A DNA stretch of 64,000 nucleotides from Phoebastria nigripes (GCA_035582835.1 JAYKAV010002926.1:476230-540229); one strand, 5' to 3'. Shown: positions 1-13,494, counted from the stretch's first letter. Numbers and translations are program-made. Notes: generated by a model not told the origin, from the sequence alone.

Positions 1-3000
1 GTTACAATTTTTAGAATTATTGTTGTCCTAAAGCTAATTTCAAATATTTCATGTCTCCAGATTTCAGGATTGTGAGGAAAACCAGTTTTCATAAATGGTT
101 ATCAGCAGCACTGTGGAGGATCGGGCTTTGTTTTAAGCACTCATTTTAGAAATATTGTTTTGTTGTATTTCAAACTTCATTATTTGAAATGTTCTTCAGC
201 AAACACACCTGAGAATGATTTTAGGTGAGGCAACAGAAAACATAAACCTTGCTGATAGAATTAGCAGAAGCCTGAACTTTTGCTCTAACCTCAAACAAAA
301 TTTGGACTCAAAGTCACTTAAGCAGTTTGAAAAAAACTTGGCGACTTTTCTTTTTAAACCAATCTACTCACTTTTCAGCTTCCTGGTTTCATTTGTGGAA
401 GGGAATGGAAAGACCAAAATATTACAAGGAAGCTTGGTATTTCCAGCCCAGCCAAAACCACAAAGCTTTGGAAATTCAGCTTGAAAAAAAACCCCGTAGC
501 TGTGATTGAGCCTAGTCCTGCTTTCCTTCTGTGCTCCAAGCTTCCCATTAGCTGTACTAGCCACTTGAGGATACAGGGAATGCAAAACTGGAATCCAGGT
601 GTTGGGCAAACTCCAGAGAGACATCCATACTTCTTATTTTACTCTTGCTCATTTTCTACAGCACTACCTGACTTGCTTACTTGTTAGCAAAGCAGATAAC
701 AGCCCTTGTTGTTTAAGCTCTGTTTGAAAGATGCTTTGCAGCATAGGTATATCTAGACTTGTCTTTGCACTAATTTAAAAGGTAATAAGTAACATAAGAA
801 ATTATAACCATAATAGTTAAGACAGCCACATTGTGGTATTTCTAAACCTCCATTTCTTTGACAAATCACTTTGAAAGGAGACTGAAATTTCCAGAGGCAT
901 TCCCATAACTTTTGCGCTTTCAATGTTTTCTCCAATTACTTTGGCATTTTCTGGTATTTATATAAGATGATTTTATAGTATTGAGACCCAAAAGGAAAGT
1001 GTAGCCTTTTGTTGGCATACAGCTAGTGTTACTCTTTAAGGTTTGCCAGTAGGGATTTTCTACCATCTAATTAAATTGAAGCTACAAGGTTTTTTTTATA
1101 TGTGTGCTTTATATCCCTTGATTATATGAACTTCTCCCCCCACCCCCCGCCTTTTTGTTACATGTGGGTATTGTAAAACTCCTTCAGTACTGGAATGGAA
1201 AGTTCATTCAATTGCCTGCAGTCAAGTGAATAAAAATGTAAAATGTGGGTCTAAAACAGAAGGTTTAAAACTGCAGTAAATTCATGCTGTTGCAAAACCT
1301 GCTATCAGAATTTCCTTGTAAAGATGGATGTTTACTTAAACACAGAATCCCCAATTTTTTAAAAAACTTCTAACGATGCTGTTTATTGAGCTGTCAAAAT
1401 ATACACTAAATGTAGCTTGAAATGACTTTGAGTACTGGGGGACACACATAGTATTGTGAACGTTTAGCATAAATCTATTAAAACTTCAATTATTTTTCTT
1501 AATTATCTCCAGCACTTCTGCCTAAGATTGGGTTGCAGTGAGCTACTGGAGATGATGTCTGTTGAGAGATGTAAAAGCCAAATCCTAACTGCGTGTCTTT
1601 AATGATTCCGTGTCACTTTGAGGAACTAACTCCTGCCTAACTTATAATTTGGAATAAAGCGTGCATTAACAAATAAAGAGAGAGAAAGTGAGTAAAATTT
1701 GTAAGTCAGAACTTGAGCTGAGGAAAGAAAAAAGAGTGTAAGTCAGGAAAATGAGAGACAAATAATGCTGGATCAGATTAAATGCAGGCAGTAAAGCCAT
1801 CCTGGTTTATATACATATGGAAATGCAATCCAGAAATAAGGATTAAAGATATTGGGGTGGAGTAAAAGTGAATTAAAATAATTAAGAGAGCCTATTTTCT
1901 TTCTTTCCTTTTCTTTCTCTTTCTGCTTCTTTCTTTCTCTTTCTCCTTATGCTTTCTTTTTCTTTTCTTTCTCTCTCTGTATATAAAATACATTTTCTCA
2001 TTCAATATGTAAGACATATTCATAGCTTGCCAGAAGAACCAAAGACATCTTGATCTCTCATCTTATTCATCTGTCGATGTGAGTGAAAAAGTTAACTAGA
2101 ATTTGTTTTGTGTAGTGCGAGTTCAAAACGCTCCAGGTTATTCCCACAGCCAGGTATATACTTTGTTCCTGATATGGTAAAGTACTTAGGACTGGGCTCA
2201 TCCCCAAGACCATGATCAGTCCCATTGACATCAACTAATGTGGCAATTAGTTCCATGATTAGTATGGAAATGACATACAGGTTTTTTTAAGGCATTCGCA
2301 GGTTTTTATTCAGAATTTTCTTCTGTCATCCTCCTCACTGTTGTTTGCTTATCCCTATATTGTTTCTTTTTCCTTGTTCTACAACTAGTCACCACCCAAG
2401 CTAAATGCCCAATCCCACTGATTTCCAAAAACGGATGTAACACTTGCGTCCTCACGCTGTTCACTCAGCTCATGTGTTACATCCTATTCTACTTTTCTGT
2501 GGCTGTCATATCAATTAGATTGTAGCTCTTTGAGGTCATGCTACCTACTAGTTTACATTCCATACTGCCTACCAAAATGGAAGTGTTCCCAACTGCTGGC
2601 CATGCAGTATTGTAATAAACATTTTGTGAACACTCTTAATAGCCTTTACCTTTTTAGGGTTGAGCATGTGCATCCAATATTGTAATAAGAAAGACTGCAG
2701 GGTACTTAGTGCATCACAGGATTGATCCTTACTTGGTTGGTTATGCTACCATAAGACTAAATGAGAGGGGGAACCATGATCCACCAGTAGTTTTAGGTTC
2801 CAGACGCCCAGATATTTTAAAGGGAAGCTTAGTAGCAACCTGTAGCCTAAATACCTGTCTAAATTTGACCTTTGAGTCTTCCTTGCTTTGCACCCTCTGT
2901 AGCTATTTGCTAGTCAGTGCAAAATGCCATATTTGCAGAGTAATGGTTGGCCCAAGTTTGAGTAGCTGCATCAGTTGAAGGAGAAGAGTCGGGCGTGCTC

Positions 3001-3129
3001 TTACTCTTTGTATGCTGAAGACAGAAGTATTGGGATCATTCAAAAACAGTACTGATGGTTAAGGTAGAAAGTATCAGAAAGCTCTTCTGTTAACTAAAGC
3101 ATGTTGTTCCTTTCTCTGAATGTATGCAG
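1..3129. other. HECW2 intron (left part, runs off window)
   Basis: Noncoding sequence upstream of the first exon in the window. The preceding exon, expected to carry WW1 and the coiled coil, was not found here and must lie to the left. A homopyrimidine CTTT-rich tract occupies about 1891-1978, and a short C-rich patch lies at about 1135-1152. Open frames in this stretch are short, overlap on both strands and resemble no protein I know. Nothing else recognisable. Confidence 0.75.
1891..1978 (+). repeat. CTTT-rich polypyrimidine tract
   Basis: About 88 bases almost entirely C and T, built on TTTC/CTTT units with interruptions (GC at about 1925, ATG at about 1950). It is an imperfect tetranucleotide microsatellite, likely length-polymorphic. 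Confidence 0.8.
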
Positions 3130-3260
3130 ATACCAAAATATCCAGCGAACTATTGCAACAGAGCGGACTGAAGATGATGCTGTAGTAAACAACAGGGTGG
3201 AGCGAGTTCCCACCGGAGGAGGAAGCGACTCTGAGGCAGAGCCTTCCCAGCCAAGCTCAG
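3130..3260 (+). CDS. HECW2: HECW2 exon (window exon 1): linker after WW1
   Basis: First visible exon of the HECT E3 ligase HECW2. It starts after a TATGCAG acceptor. Its first base completes a codon from the upstream exon, and it ends one base into the next codon before GTATGG. The peptide begins YQNIQRTIATERTEDD and becomes acidic and Gly/Ser-rich (GGGSDSEAEPSQPSS). In HECW proteins this stretch follows the coiled coil behind WW1 and is predicted to be flexible. The QRTIATER wording matches HECW2; as I recall it, HECW1 reads differently here. The acidic half differs from mammalian HECW2, as expected for a fast-evolving linker. The frame runs on about 8 codons past the donor to a TGA, so retention of this intron would truncate the protein. 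Confidence 0.9.
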
Positions 3261-5980
3261 GTATGGGAAAAAAAGCTAGTGAGTGATGTGCTCAGTGCCA
3301 CTCACTGATGGCATTCAGTTCTGGGGAAATCTGCATTTCCACGGGGGACTGGAACTTCATTGTACCAGGATGCAAAAGCTAATTAAAAGAAAAGAGGTTT
3401 AGGCTTGAATCTACAGGTTTTAGACCTGAAGCTACAGGTACAAAGCTAGATACAAAGGGCCTCAGTTCTTTTTTAACAACTACTAAGACAGACAAAGCAT
3501 TTTTACTTTAGTAAAGGGCTATTTGAAATTAAAATGGAAAAGGCACCTGGTTTTTATTCAGCTTAGTTGCAAAAACGACGCTGTCTTATTTTTGCTGCAG
3601 TGTGATTTTGATCTTGGGGCATGGCAGTTTATTCTTTCTGGGCATGGCTTCTGTGCTGCCACATTTGCCCATGTGGTCACACCTGCAGTGGCCCTGGCAT
3701 TGAGTATGAAATACTTCTGTTTTTAAAGCTGTAGTTTTGTGATAGTTATGAGCTGATCTGAGTGTGGGCTGCCACTGAAGGAGGCACAGCTCTTTTTGCT
3801 CATCACTAACTCATGTGACAGCACCCCATACCAGAGCAGAGAACTGATCTGTCTGAAAAATAACCTTGTTTCTTGTACTTAATGTTATTTACAGCCAGAT
3901 TGGTTCTTTCATCTGGCTCATTAGATAACCAGACTAGAATGAGTGTCGCTACAGAGGAGAAGAGGAGAATGTGTACCCAGGGCAGGATGGCAGGGAGCTG
4001 TTCTACTCTTTTTGGTGGTAGTCATACTCATACTTTCTTAAAACATTTGTGAAACCATAGCATAAGTGTTTGTTTCAGGTAAAAAACACCAGCAATCAGG
4101 TTAGTGCCCACTATGCAACTTGTGGACATGCAAAAATAGCTGTCAGCTTTGTTTGAGAACTTGCACCACCAAAATGAACGGCCAGTTCTCTTCCTTTGGA
4201 TCATTCTCACCTCCACCTAATGTTACCTTCTCTGTTGTCTACTGGAAGTAAATCTGACTTCTTGCTATCCTTTTGCCATCCCTCTGTAAATAGCATTGGC
4301 AAAGGGGAGAAACCAACAGAATGTCTGCTTGAATTTTCTTAATGTTCCATGTTGAACACGAAGAATTACACAGAGAAATAGTGAACTTACTTTTTTTTTT
4401 TTTAATAAGTTTAGAAAAATACTCAATTTTGCCTGCTTGTTTTCCTGATCCATTAGGTGTTTTTTGCTTGAAAATCAATTTTGACCAGGAATGTTTAATG
4501 TTTGATATTCAAAGCTTCTTTGCAATCCTTTGTATTGCAATTTATGGGAGCCTTTTACCTACACTGGATGTTATAGGGAGGACCCAGTCCTCTCTGTTAG
4601 CAGCTGAAATGGAAATGAGGTACACGTTGTATTATTAGTATTTAAATTATAAGTAATGTAGTCATTACTTGTAATATGTATAATCATTTACTATCATAGC
4701 CTACGTAATAAAATAGTAATTTAATAGGAATTGTTACCCATAAGTATTTAGGTCAGTTTATTATGTAACATTCACTTTTTTGTTTTAACCCCAAATTGCT
4801 AATGAGTGTAATACATGTCATCTTAAGTGATTAGGAAATGGTTTCTGCTATAGATAATTGCTTTGCTTTTAGGAGAAGAAGTCAATATTGTATAAAATGC
4901 NAAGAATTAAAAGATTAAAGGTGATGTACACCACTCTAGAATAAGAGAAAGCTGCAGTATGATACATTTGCTATTTGCCTTTTAATTTAAATGAAAAATG
5001 TCAGAAGGAATACAATTTAGGCACATTAATCCAGATTCTAAGCCAGTATAAATCAATTTAGCTCCAGCAATGGATCCAGTCTACAGTTTTAAGTGGATAG
5101 AATAATATGATGTGTCTAGCAGGAAGGAAAAAAAAAAAAGTGATAGTTGATAATAAAAAAAAGGGAATCTATATTTATTCTGTTGATGACATCTGCATCC
5201 AATTTCCTTGGACTGCAAATAAAAGTTGGCTTGTATTTGAAAACACCAGAACTGCACACTCAAACCATAATTCCATGGTAGGAAGCACTTTTCTGGTGGC
5301 TGTAGAAGGTCGAGGAGTTCCCACCTCTACAGAGTTTACATTCTTAAATGCTCGGTTCTGCTCCTGTGCTTCGTGAGTTGATACAGATTAAAAATAATCC
5401 CTTTGTGTCTGTTTTTGTTTTCTTTACCATACAAGTCCCCAAAACCATGGGCTTGCCAAAAATAATGCGATTACAAGTAAAGTACAATGCTTTGCAGCAC
5501 CTACATGGATGTGAGTGGCTGAGCAGCGGGCTTCCTTAACCTAGCCTTGCTACCAAATGCTTTCTGCTGGTGAACCCCTCAGGCTGGATTGGGAAATCAG
5601 ATCTTTCTAAAATCAGCAGTGGGGTAACCAGTCAGGACCTGGGTGACCGTACTGAACCAAAACATCAGCTGGTAGAAACTTTTGTGGTCACACTGATATT
5701 TAGAGACAGTAGTAGATATGACACAGAGTTTTATAACATGCAGTACAGAAAACCATCCAGCTCCTGCCCTGCAACTGTAAGTGCTGCACCACTAACCATA
5801 AGGAGAACATCTACCAGTTTGCTAGCAGGCTTGTCTTGGAAACGCAAAGAAGATAGGTGCATTGGGCAGGATGGTGACTTTTTTATACCGTCACTTTTGC
5901 AGCCATTCATTAAAGGTTAAATAATAGACTGCGCTTGCCACTACATTAATAAGATTTTGCTGCTTTTTTTTTTTGTCTAG
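3261..5980. other. HECW2 intron
   Basis: 2.7 kb between window exons 1 and 2. It contains a T13 run at 4391-4403, AT-rich stretches around 4640-4900, and an A-rich run at about 5130-5160. The 3' end is a long polypyrimidine tract (about 5962-5979) leading into the AG acceptor. I see no gene or recognisable transposon. Confidence 0.75.
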
Positions 5981-6102
5981 AGATTAGGAGGGAAGGTTCC
6001 CTTTCTCCTGTGAATTCTCAAAAAATCACCTTGTTGCTGCAGTCTCCAGCTGTGAAGTTCATCACCAATCCTGAGTTCTTCACTGTGCTGCATGCAAACT
6101 AT
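5981..6102 (+). CDS. HECW2: HECW2 exon (window exon 2): start of helical box
   Basis: The first two bases complete the codon carried over from the previous exon, and the exon ends in phase 0 before GTGAGT. The peptide runs [14 protein letters not shown], then [20 protein letters not shown]. This is the start of the helical box that packs against WW2; a structure is known for the HECW1 counterpart. The start was chosen because the alternative AG two bases later (5982) would give GAT-TAG, a stop in the second codon. RRxGSLSP is a basic, Ser/Pro-rich stretch of the kind often phosphorylated, though that is inference. The paralogue HECW1 has a related but different sequence here. Confidence 0.93.
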
Positions 6103-8920
6103 GTGAGTAAATATGATTTGTGCTCTCACACTGCTGATTTCTGAATCCAAATGCTGCACCCCAGGCCTTCAGGGAGAATACATAGTGAATTTGAATTGCG
6201 TGACTCGGGGCTCAGTTGTCCTTTCTGAGCACCAGACCAGGCTGGGGACAGTACAGGCAGGCTGCTCCATGGAGACTCTTGCTGGGATTCTGCCTCACAC
6301 AAGGAATTCCCTGGTACAGAGAAGCTCATTAATGTTATCCTTCCATAATAAGCAGGAACCCTTGGTTTTGGCTTGGTTGATTCTGTTGTCTGTTGCTGCA
6401 GGGATTGAGGTTGTTGCCTTTCAAGCCATGTTCCTGAGAAATCTTACTCGGTTACCACCAAGTCTCAGGGAAATAGAGAGAGAAAATTATTAACTCATGC
6501 AGTTTGCACTCCCAAGAAGCAGGTGGGCATAATGCAGTGAAAGAAATGCTGACTTGAGTCAGTGTAGCTATTTTGGAAAAAACAAGAATGAAAATGAATT
6601 TTTGAAATTCAAATAACTTTTTTTTTTTCCATTAGTGCAATAAACCTGCATGTTTTCTTGCAAACCTGGTGTGGAGTGGAAAAAAATTTAATGATAGGTC
6701 AACCAGGAGGAAGCAGATAGGGAAATCTCACAAGGAGATGCAGTCCTAGTTTTCCATATCTTGAATGTAGTTCAGCTAGGCATCTACATGATGACCTTTC
6801 TTTTTGAAAGGAAAAGAAATTAAAACACTTCAGGAGTTGCCTTAGCACAGGTCTTTAGCTAACTACAGACATCATTTTGGCTGTGGTGCTTTGCGGGTTG
6901 AAGCCAGCTGTCCATCTCCAAGCATCTGCCAGAGATTATTGCCCATGAAATCCTGCAGAGGAAGGGATATATTAACTCATCTGACATTACCTAAACTAGG
7001 TTATGGAGTGCACATAACTTCTTCCATTGACAGGGTGATACATGATGATTTGTAGCCGGGAGCAATATTGTTTTCATTCAGCGTAGTTGTTTGCAAAATG
7101 AGCAACTGATTGCATAGCGGTGTAAAGAACAACTCACAAGAGGCTGAATCCCAATTTTATTTCTCACTGAAATAAAAAAAAACAAGAGAAGCCTTCAGTT
7201 TGAGCTTATAAAGTTGTCTCTAATGTGAGAGCCAGAATAATCTATTGAAACATCTGTCAAATGGTCATACAGATTCCACTTGTACAGAAATAATGGCCCA
7301 CATAACTTTTGGCTTAACACGGCTGTAATATTTTAACCACAAGCCCCTATTAAAATTTCAAGCTATTAATTATGCCAATGAGGTTGGGATTGGAAAATAT
7401 TATCCAGCAGTTAGAATTAAAAGGGAAAGGCTCTCATTTTTCAGATATTTTATTTCCATGGAGGGATAAAACTACATTACATTTTTTGTTTCCCTAGTGC
7501 AGCTAAGAGATACTCAGACAGTCATTGATCACACATTAGATCAAAATACAACTTCTGTCATGGAGTAAGCTGGGATCTCAGCAATTTGTGACCATGAAGC
7601 TTTCCTGGATTATAACCATGTCATATCTTCAGGGCAGAGATATATCTCTGATTTCATAACATTTACCAACCCTTGCCATAATTAGGGACCCTGTGCTGCA
7701 GGGAGTATTCTCTTCTCAGTGCTACCACCACAATAAATCCTTACATAAAAAAGATAATACTTGTAAGTGGTTTATTGCATTATAGTGGTTAAAATGCATT
7801 AGAAGTACGCAGAAGTTGAGAATTCAAAGCTGTTGGGTCAGATTCTCTGGACAGATTACAGGTGCGCACACTGGGGCTNACTTCACTGGAGACGCGAGTC
7901 CTCCAGCGATCCTTTATTACTCTAGTGAGTAATGAAATCCTTTGGGCTGACCAGCAGAACCAATGCACTCATTTTCTCTCTAGTGAAATGCTCAGAAGGT
8001 TTGCAAATTTTTGTAATGTTTCCTACCCTGTCCTGAGAAGCTTTTTCCCTGAAGTAAAAGATCCCAAGAGTAGCCTGTGGATGAAAAAAAGTGTTGTCAC
8101 CACAAGTGTATTTCGTGGTGCTCTATCATTGAATACACTGTGGCAATAAATATGGTTCACTTTGGCCCCTGTTCTGCAACCAGATCAGCACTAACTCACT
8201 CTGAACCGCATCAGGGCATGTTCCTCTAAGAGGTGTATTTAATGCCCATTGTGAGATACAACTAGCTGTCTGAGGGGTGGCATTCATCTGACTCATGAAA
8301 ATGTCTCCATCTGACATGCTTTGTAGTCATTGCAGAAACAAATATTCTGTTCCAGGAAATGATTCATATCTTCCAAAAATAGGCAATTGAAAGTGTCTGT
8401 TGCTGTCCTGTGGCTATAAAGTGACCATAAATAAGGTAGCAAGCTTAGATGTAGACATCTGCACTGCAGGCCTCTTAAGTTCATGAATCCTGTCACGTGC
8501 ATCTTGATTTGAATTATAGCATAAATACATGTTCATAGCTGTCTTTGCATCTCTCTGGCATCATCCAGTCACACAAGCAGTGTTTCTGTTGACCAATGAA
8601 AGCAATGAAATAGGCACAACTACATGCATCTTGAGCGTGTGGTGTTTTAGCTGACCATCTTTTTGGAGTGCATTAGAAAGGCAGTTTATTCACAAGCTAA
8701 TTGTGCATAATGTGTGAGATGTTTCACTTTCCAGATTGTATTTCTTATATTCTAGGTGTTCATGTAAAGTAGTCATTCAAATCAAAACAATGAGATGGAA
8801 ATGATTCTTGATTCTAATAGGATTTGTTTCAGTTCTTTGGCCATATGTCCTACGAAATAACCAAATATGTTGTTTTGACATCAGAACTGGTTTTCCTCGC
8901 TTCTGTTTTCCATCTCATAG
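6103..8920. other. HECW2 intron
   Basis: 2.8 kb intron. Two AT-rich blocks (about 7300-7460 and 8640-8735) have dense TAAT/ATTA motifs and a texture suggestive of conserved noncoding DNA, but no alignment was possible. Overlapping open frames at 6113-6493 lie on both strands and resemble nothing known. No repeat family recognised. Confidence 0.7.
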
Positions 8921-9106
8921 AGTGCCTATCGAGTCTTCACTAACAGTACCTGCTTGAAGCATATGATTCTGAAGATCCGTAGAGATGCTCGTAATTTTGA
9001 GCGCTATCAGCACAACAGAGACCTGGTAAATTTTATCAACATGTTTGCTGATACCCGACTGGAGCTTCCTCGTGGCTGGGAGATAAAAACTGACCAGCAG
9101 GGCAAG
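8921..9106 (+). CDS. HECW2: HECW2 exon (window exon 3): helical box and first half of WW2
   Basis: 62 whole codons, phase 0 at both ends; acceptor CTCATAG, donor AAG|GTAAGA. The peptide starts [20 protein letters not shown], continues [20 protein letters not shown], and ends in the N-terminal half of the second WW domain, [14 protein letters not shown]. The Trp in LPRGWE is the first signature WW residue. WW domains bind proline-rich (PPxY-type) substrates. [20 protein letters not shown] differs from HECW1, which has other residues at several of these positions, so this exon helps fix the paralogue. The intron splits WW2 between GK and SFF. Confidence 0.96.
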
Positions 9107-9721
9107 GTAAGAGTGCCAACAAAACTAATCACTTGTTTAACACAGCACATCAGGCTACATGATTACTAAAGGTTCCTTCCTTCTTGACTGAAAATTGATG
9201 AAGGTTTGGTTTAAACAACACAAGCAGCGAGCAGAGTTATTTTAGAAGCAGAAAAAAGCTTCAAGAACAAATGTTTCGAAGCATAGTGGTGACCTTCTAG
9301 CTTTCTGTGGAATATCACACCATAGCCAAGGCAGCATTGGACTAACAAAAAAGTTTAAGCTGGAGTTTAGATCTGTCATGACTGCAAAATTTGGCTTAGT
9401 GTCTCTGCCTCCAATGAAACTTTGCTGAGTGACTTGTGGAACCACCGAATAGGCTAAAGCAGCATTCCCCAGTCTTCTGTCTTGTTTACTTCATGGCCAT
9501 TACACATGATTTTGACCTATGTAGCCTCAGGTATTTTCCAAGAGCTATTCTAGCTTTGACTAAGAAAGTCCTGTCATTTGCAGGTATCTTCCATGGACTG
9601 GACCTAAACAGGATATTTTTGACACACAAATTGCCAGTGGTTTTCACTTTATGATCCCACAATACCATCACAGTGTTGGCAGTCTTCTCACAAAAAAAAA
9701 CATTGTTCCTTTGTGTTTTAG
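9107..9721. other. HECW2 intron splitting WW2
   Basis: 615 bp intron inside the WW2 coding region. An A9 run lies near 9693, and a TTTTAG acceptor ends it. No feature recognised. Confidence 0.8.
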
Positions 9722-9856
9722 TCTTTCTTCGTTGACCACAATAGCCGTGCTACCACTTTCATAGATCCCAGGATCCCGCTGCAGAATGGTCGTCTCCCTA
9801 ATCACCTGACTCACAGGCAACATCTTCAGCGACTTCGTAGCTACAGCGCTGGAGAG
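9722..9856 (+). CDS. HECW2: HECW2 exon (window exon 4): second half of WW2
   Basis: 45 whole codons, phase 0 at both ends; donor GAG|GTAACT. It completes WW2 with [17 protein letters not shown]. The position of the second signature Trp is Phe (TTF-x-DPR). This substitution is also found in HECW1 WW2, so it is a family property and not a mutation. The exon continues into a basic linker with [15 protein letters not shown]; the RLRSYSAG segment resembles a basophilic-kinase or 14-3-3 type site, which is inference. The domain recruits substrates for the HECT ligase encoded further right. Confidence 0.96.
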
Positions 9857-12800
9857 GTAACTGTGCTAGTATCAATAGTTACTTTTGACAGCAATCTTCT
9901 GTAGAATTAAAAGCGCTTCTTATCTTTGAAATGCATTTAAACAGACTGTCTTGTGGATTTTTATCTTTCAAAGGAAATAAGGGATTTTTTTTCTTTCTGA
10001 AGGGTTTATCTCAGAGCTTGCTGGTAATTAACATTTATATTTTGACTGTTTTCAGAATAAAATAATAAACAAGTAAAACTAAATAACCAAAGTGAAATGA
10101 TGACAAAATAGATTTTCAAAGAAGAATCCATATTTGACATCCTAGTCTTGCTTTAGTAAAGTCAAGTCATTCATTATTTTTATAACCTGATATTTCAGCA
10201 GCCTCATATGTTTCTTCATTCCCCACTGTGACACTGTGCTCTGAAAAGATATACTCCCTAGCAGTAGTGTAGTAATGTGTGTTGAGGTTTGCTTCCCTAG
10301 CTTTCAATCACATTGAACAACTTTTCTGTGTTTCATGGGGATGATTTTTATCGCTGAGGGCCACAGGTAGGATTGATAGAAGCATAAATCCTGGGTTTGT
10401 ATTGTGGATTTAAGGAGGAAAAAGTACCAGCAATCAGATTCTTCATATAGCAAATCCATACAGTTGAAGATTTGTAAAGATTGAAGCTGAATAGGAGTAG
10501 AGATGAATTATGGCCAAAGGATCTTCCTCTTCCAGAAAAACATCCGGAGAAATGCTTGTGAAATTAACATTAAAATTTATTGCAGCAGGACCAGTCTGAA
10601 CACCTCCCACTGCTAAATGCGGTTGGGGTCAGGAGCTTACTAGGGTGTGAGGTCAGTACTTCAGGACCAAAGGCAGACCAGGCATGAGTAGCTTGGTAGG
10701 TTTTCCCCATCTTGGTTGAATACAGCAACATATTTTCTGAAGATAGAAGTGTATCAATGGATCCGTTTCAATCATATTTTCCCACCAACTTAGCAACTTC
10801 CCTCTGCCAACAGCCTGCAGTTTAGTGTTGCTATTGTGACTGAATTATTGACGTGAATGTGAAAGTCACCTGCATGATGATTCATATTTGGGCCCATGCT
10901 TCCCTGGGGCTTGCTTACGAATTCACCATGTCAGGGACACAAACACCACTGAGCAGCTCAGATGACCTAGCCCAAAAAATACACTTTTGCAAGTGTTGGC
11001 AAGGCTGTCAAAGAACAATTTGCAATAAACCCAAAATATCAAGTACAGGGAAGGGAGTGAAAAGCATTGACTACTTTTTGAGTAATGATTCTCTGGGGAA
11101 ATTGTAAACTGCTCATTGAGGCCATTGATTTGGCATGATCAGCCAATGAAACAGGGCGTTCTGTCTCAGGAGCCATCAGTGCTGGCACCTTCATCTCACA
11201 GTCTTAGTGGCCCGAGTCCCACACTGCTTCTGCACCCTTGTCGCAGTCAGTAGCTTCCCTTCTGGAAGTATCTGGAAGGGCTTCCTTCCCCTCTATCCAC
11301 TGGAAGGACTCCCATTGATTTCTAAGGATTTTGGATTGGTGCCTAAAAGCCCACCATTTACAAGGAAAAGATTCAACCCTTTGCAACTCTGCCCATTTAT
11401 TAAGAGCTGCATGTTCCATGCCATTTCTTCCAAGTATATTTGGATGTTCTTTTGTCCTATAAATCATGTCTGTAGGAACACACTTGAGGCTTTGTCCTGG
11501 CCATGTGTCAGCTGTCTGCAGTCCAGCTGGTTTCTTTGCTGAGCAGGTGGTGTGACCTCTGGAATCTGTCACCAGGACAGTATGAAGGACCAAGACAGAC
11601 AACCACCAGTTTTGAGCATTATGTACAGATGTCAGACGAGCCTGAAGGAGAGCAGAACAGTGCAGCTTCAGTCATGATTGCTTGTGGGTGCCAGAGAGGG
11701 TATAGAAAAGAGCCAGGGTAATGAGAGGAAAAACTCTACCCCCTGCCTTGGCGCACACACCTGACATCCTGCCCAACTGCCAGAACGAGTTGCCAGAGTG
11801 TCATGTGGACTTCCCAGGGACTTTGTGACACTGAGTGATCAGTTGAGGAAAGAGCAGACAAAAATCATAGGCAGGTGAGCCCAAAGTGGGGAAAAAAGAA
11901 ATACCCCAGCTTCACACACTCAGCGATGGCTCTTAGCTGAGTCACCATAAAGAAATGATTATGACTCTAAGAAATTGTGATCTCAGTACTCAACAGCGGA
12001 CAAAAAAGCAAATGTAATGTCTGGAATTCTTAGAAAATTAATAGAATTTTGGTAGTAAAAGCCAAACCAATTCAATCAAAGTAAGGCAGGGTTGAAATTC
12101 AGTGTGAATAGTTAACCATAGCAACTAATGATTACATGGGCATTGGGTCTCCATTTCTTCATACTTTAAGGCCAAAGCATAGTGCAAAAGCCAGTTTTGT
12201 CTTAGTCACCAACAGGTTTCCAAGCTCCCTGGCCAGGGGCAGTGCAGTGAATAGGCTGTGATGTTGAAGTAAAAATGGTGATCTCTTGCCCTCCCTTCCA
12301 TAATATCCATGAATCTTCTAAATTCTTTTGGCTCATCAAAATGTGGCCTTGATTCCTGCCTAATAATCTGTGGTGTTGAACAGTATACCTTGCAATACTA
12401 ATGAAGAATTGATTTTTAGTATTTCAAATGTACTTTTAAAACTCCCTCATTAAATTGGAACATAAAAATATGCTTTCTCAAATATGGCAGTTTTCTTTGC
12501 TTTATAACATTTAAAATTGANTCTCAGTAGAGAATAGAAATAGCAGTTGCACAGCTTCTATAGAAGGCTGGCTGTTGCTGCCAAGTACTTTTATTCAAGG
12601 CCTACCCCAACTATTAGCAGGCCAAGCAGAGATTAAAACTACCCTTTTTCCCTTGATCTCTATACGGTGGGCTGTGTTTTTAAAAAAATTACCTGTGCGT
12701 ATAATAGTACTCCATTTCCCTCTTCCAAGAAAGCAAGCATCCATTTCATAAATTAATCTGTAATATTTATGCTTTTCTTCATGTTGAAGTATTCTCCTAA

Positions 12801-13494
12801 ATGAAGGACCTATGTAAAAACTTTTGATGTCCACCTGAATAGATTCTTGGTATTAAATGGTATCATATATAAATTTGACAAAAATGCTACAGATTCTTTA
12901 ATAAGCACTTCTTTAAGGATATCAATCTTTTACAGGAAAAAGGTGGTTGATGCTACTCTTGGTTATGTGATTTTTGAAAGAAAAGTTCAGGTAGCTGTAC
13001 TGGCCATCAGTAACTGAAAGAACAGGTCACTAAGTGCTTCATTTCTTTCTGCCACTGCTATAAACAGAACAGGTCAGAAGCACTTTCCATTCCCTCTAAG
13101 GGACTTTCCGTCTGCAATGGAAATCAACATGTATGATTACAGGATAGAGATTTTACAGACAGAAAGAAGAAAGAAGCAGGCATCCATAATGGAGAGGCAA
13201 GAGTTTCTGGTTAGCAAGAAAAGCAGAGGAGGTACTGGAATATAGCAGCATATAAATCTCCTTACTGACCCAAACCGCAACAAGCAAGTAGCAGGAGTCT
13301 CTCAAATCCAGCAGTGATATAAAACCCAGGAAAGGGTATTATATCATTGAAAGGCTCCTGTGATAGTTTGGACTCTCCACTCTGGTTGCAACATCCCAGT
13401 ATCAATTGCAAAGCAGTTAAACCTGGCCATAAATCTGTCAGATTTACCCTGCACTAGATGAAGCAGGTCACTAAACCATTAGAGGGGTCACTCT

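Noticed and set aside
11204..11602. 132-codon minus-strand frame with an overlapping + frame
   Set aside because: Both strands are open at once and neither translation is recognisable; treated as chance.
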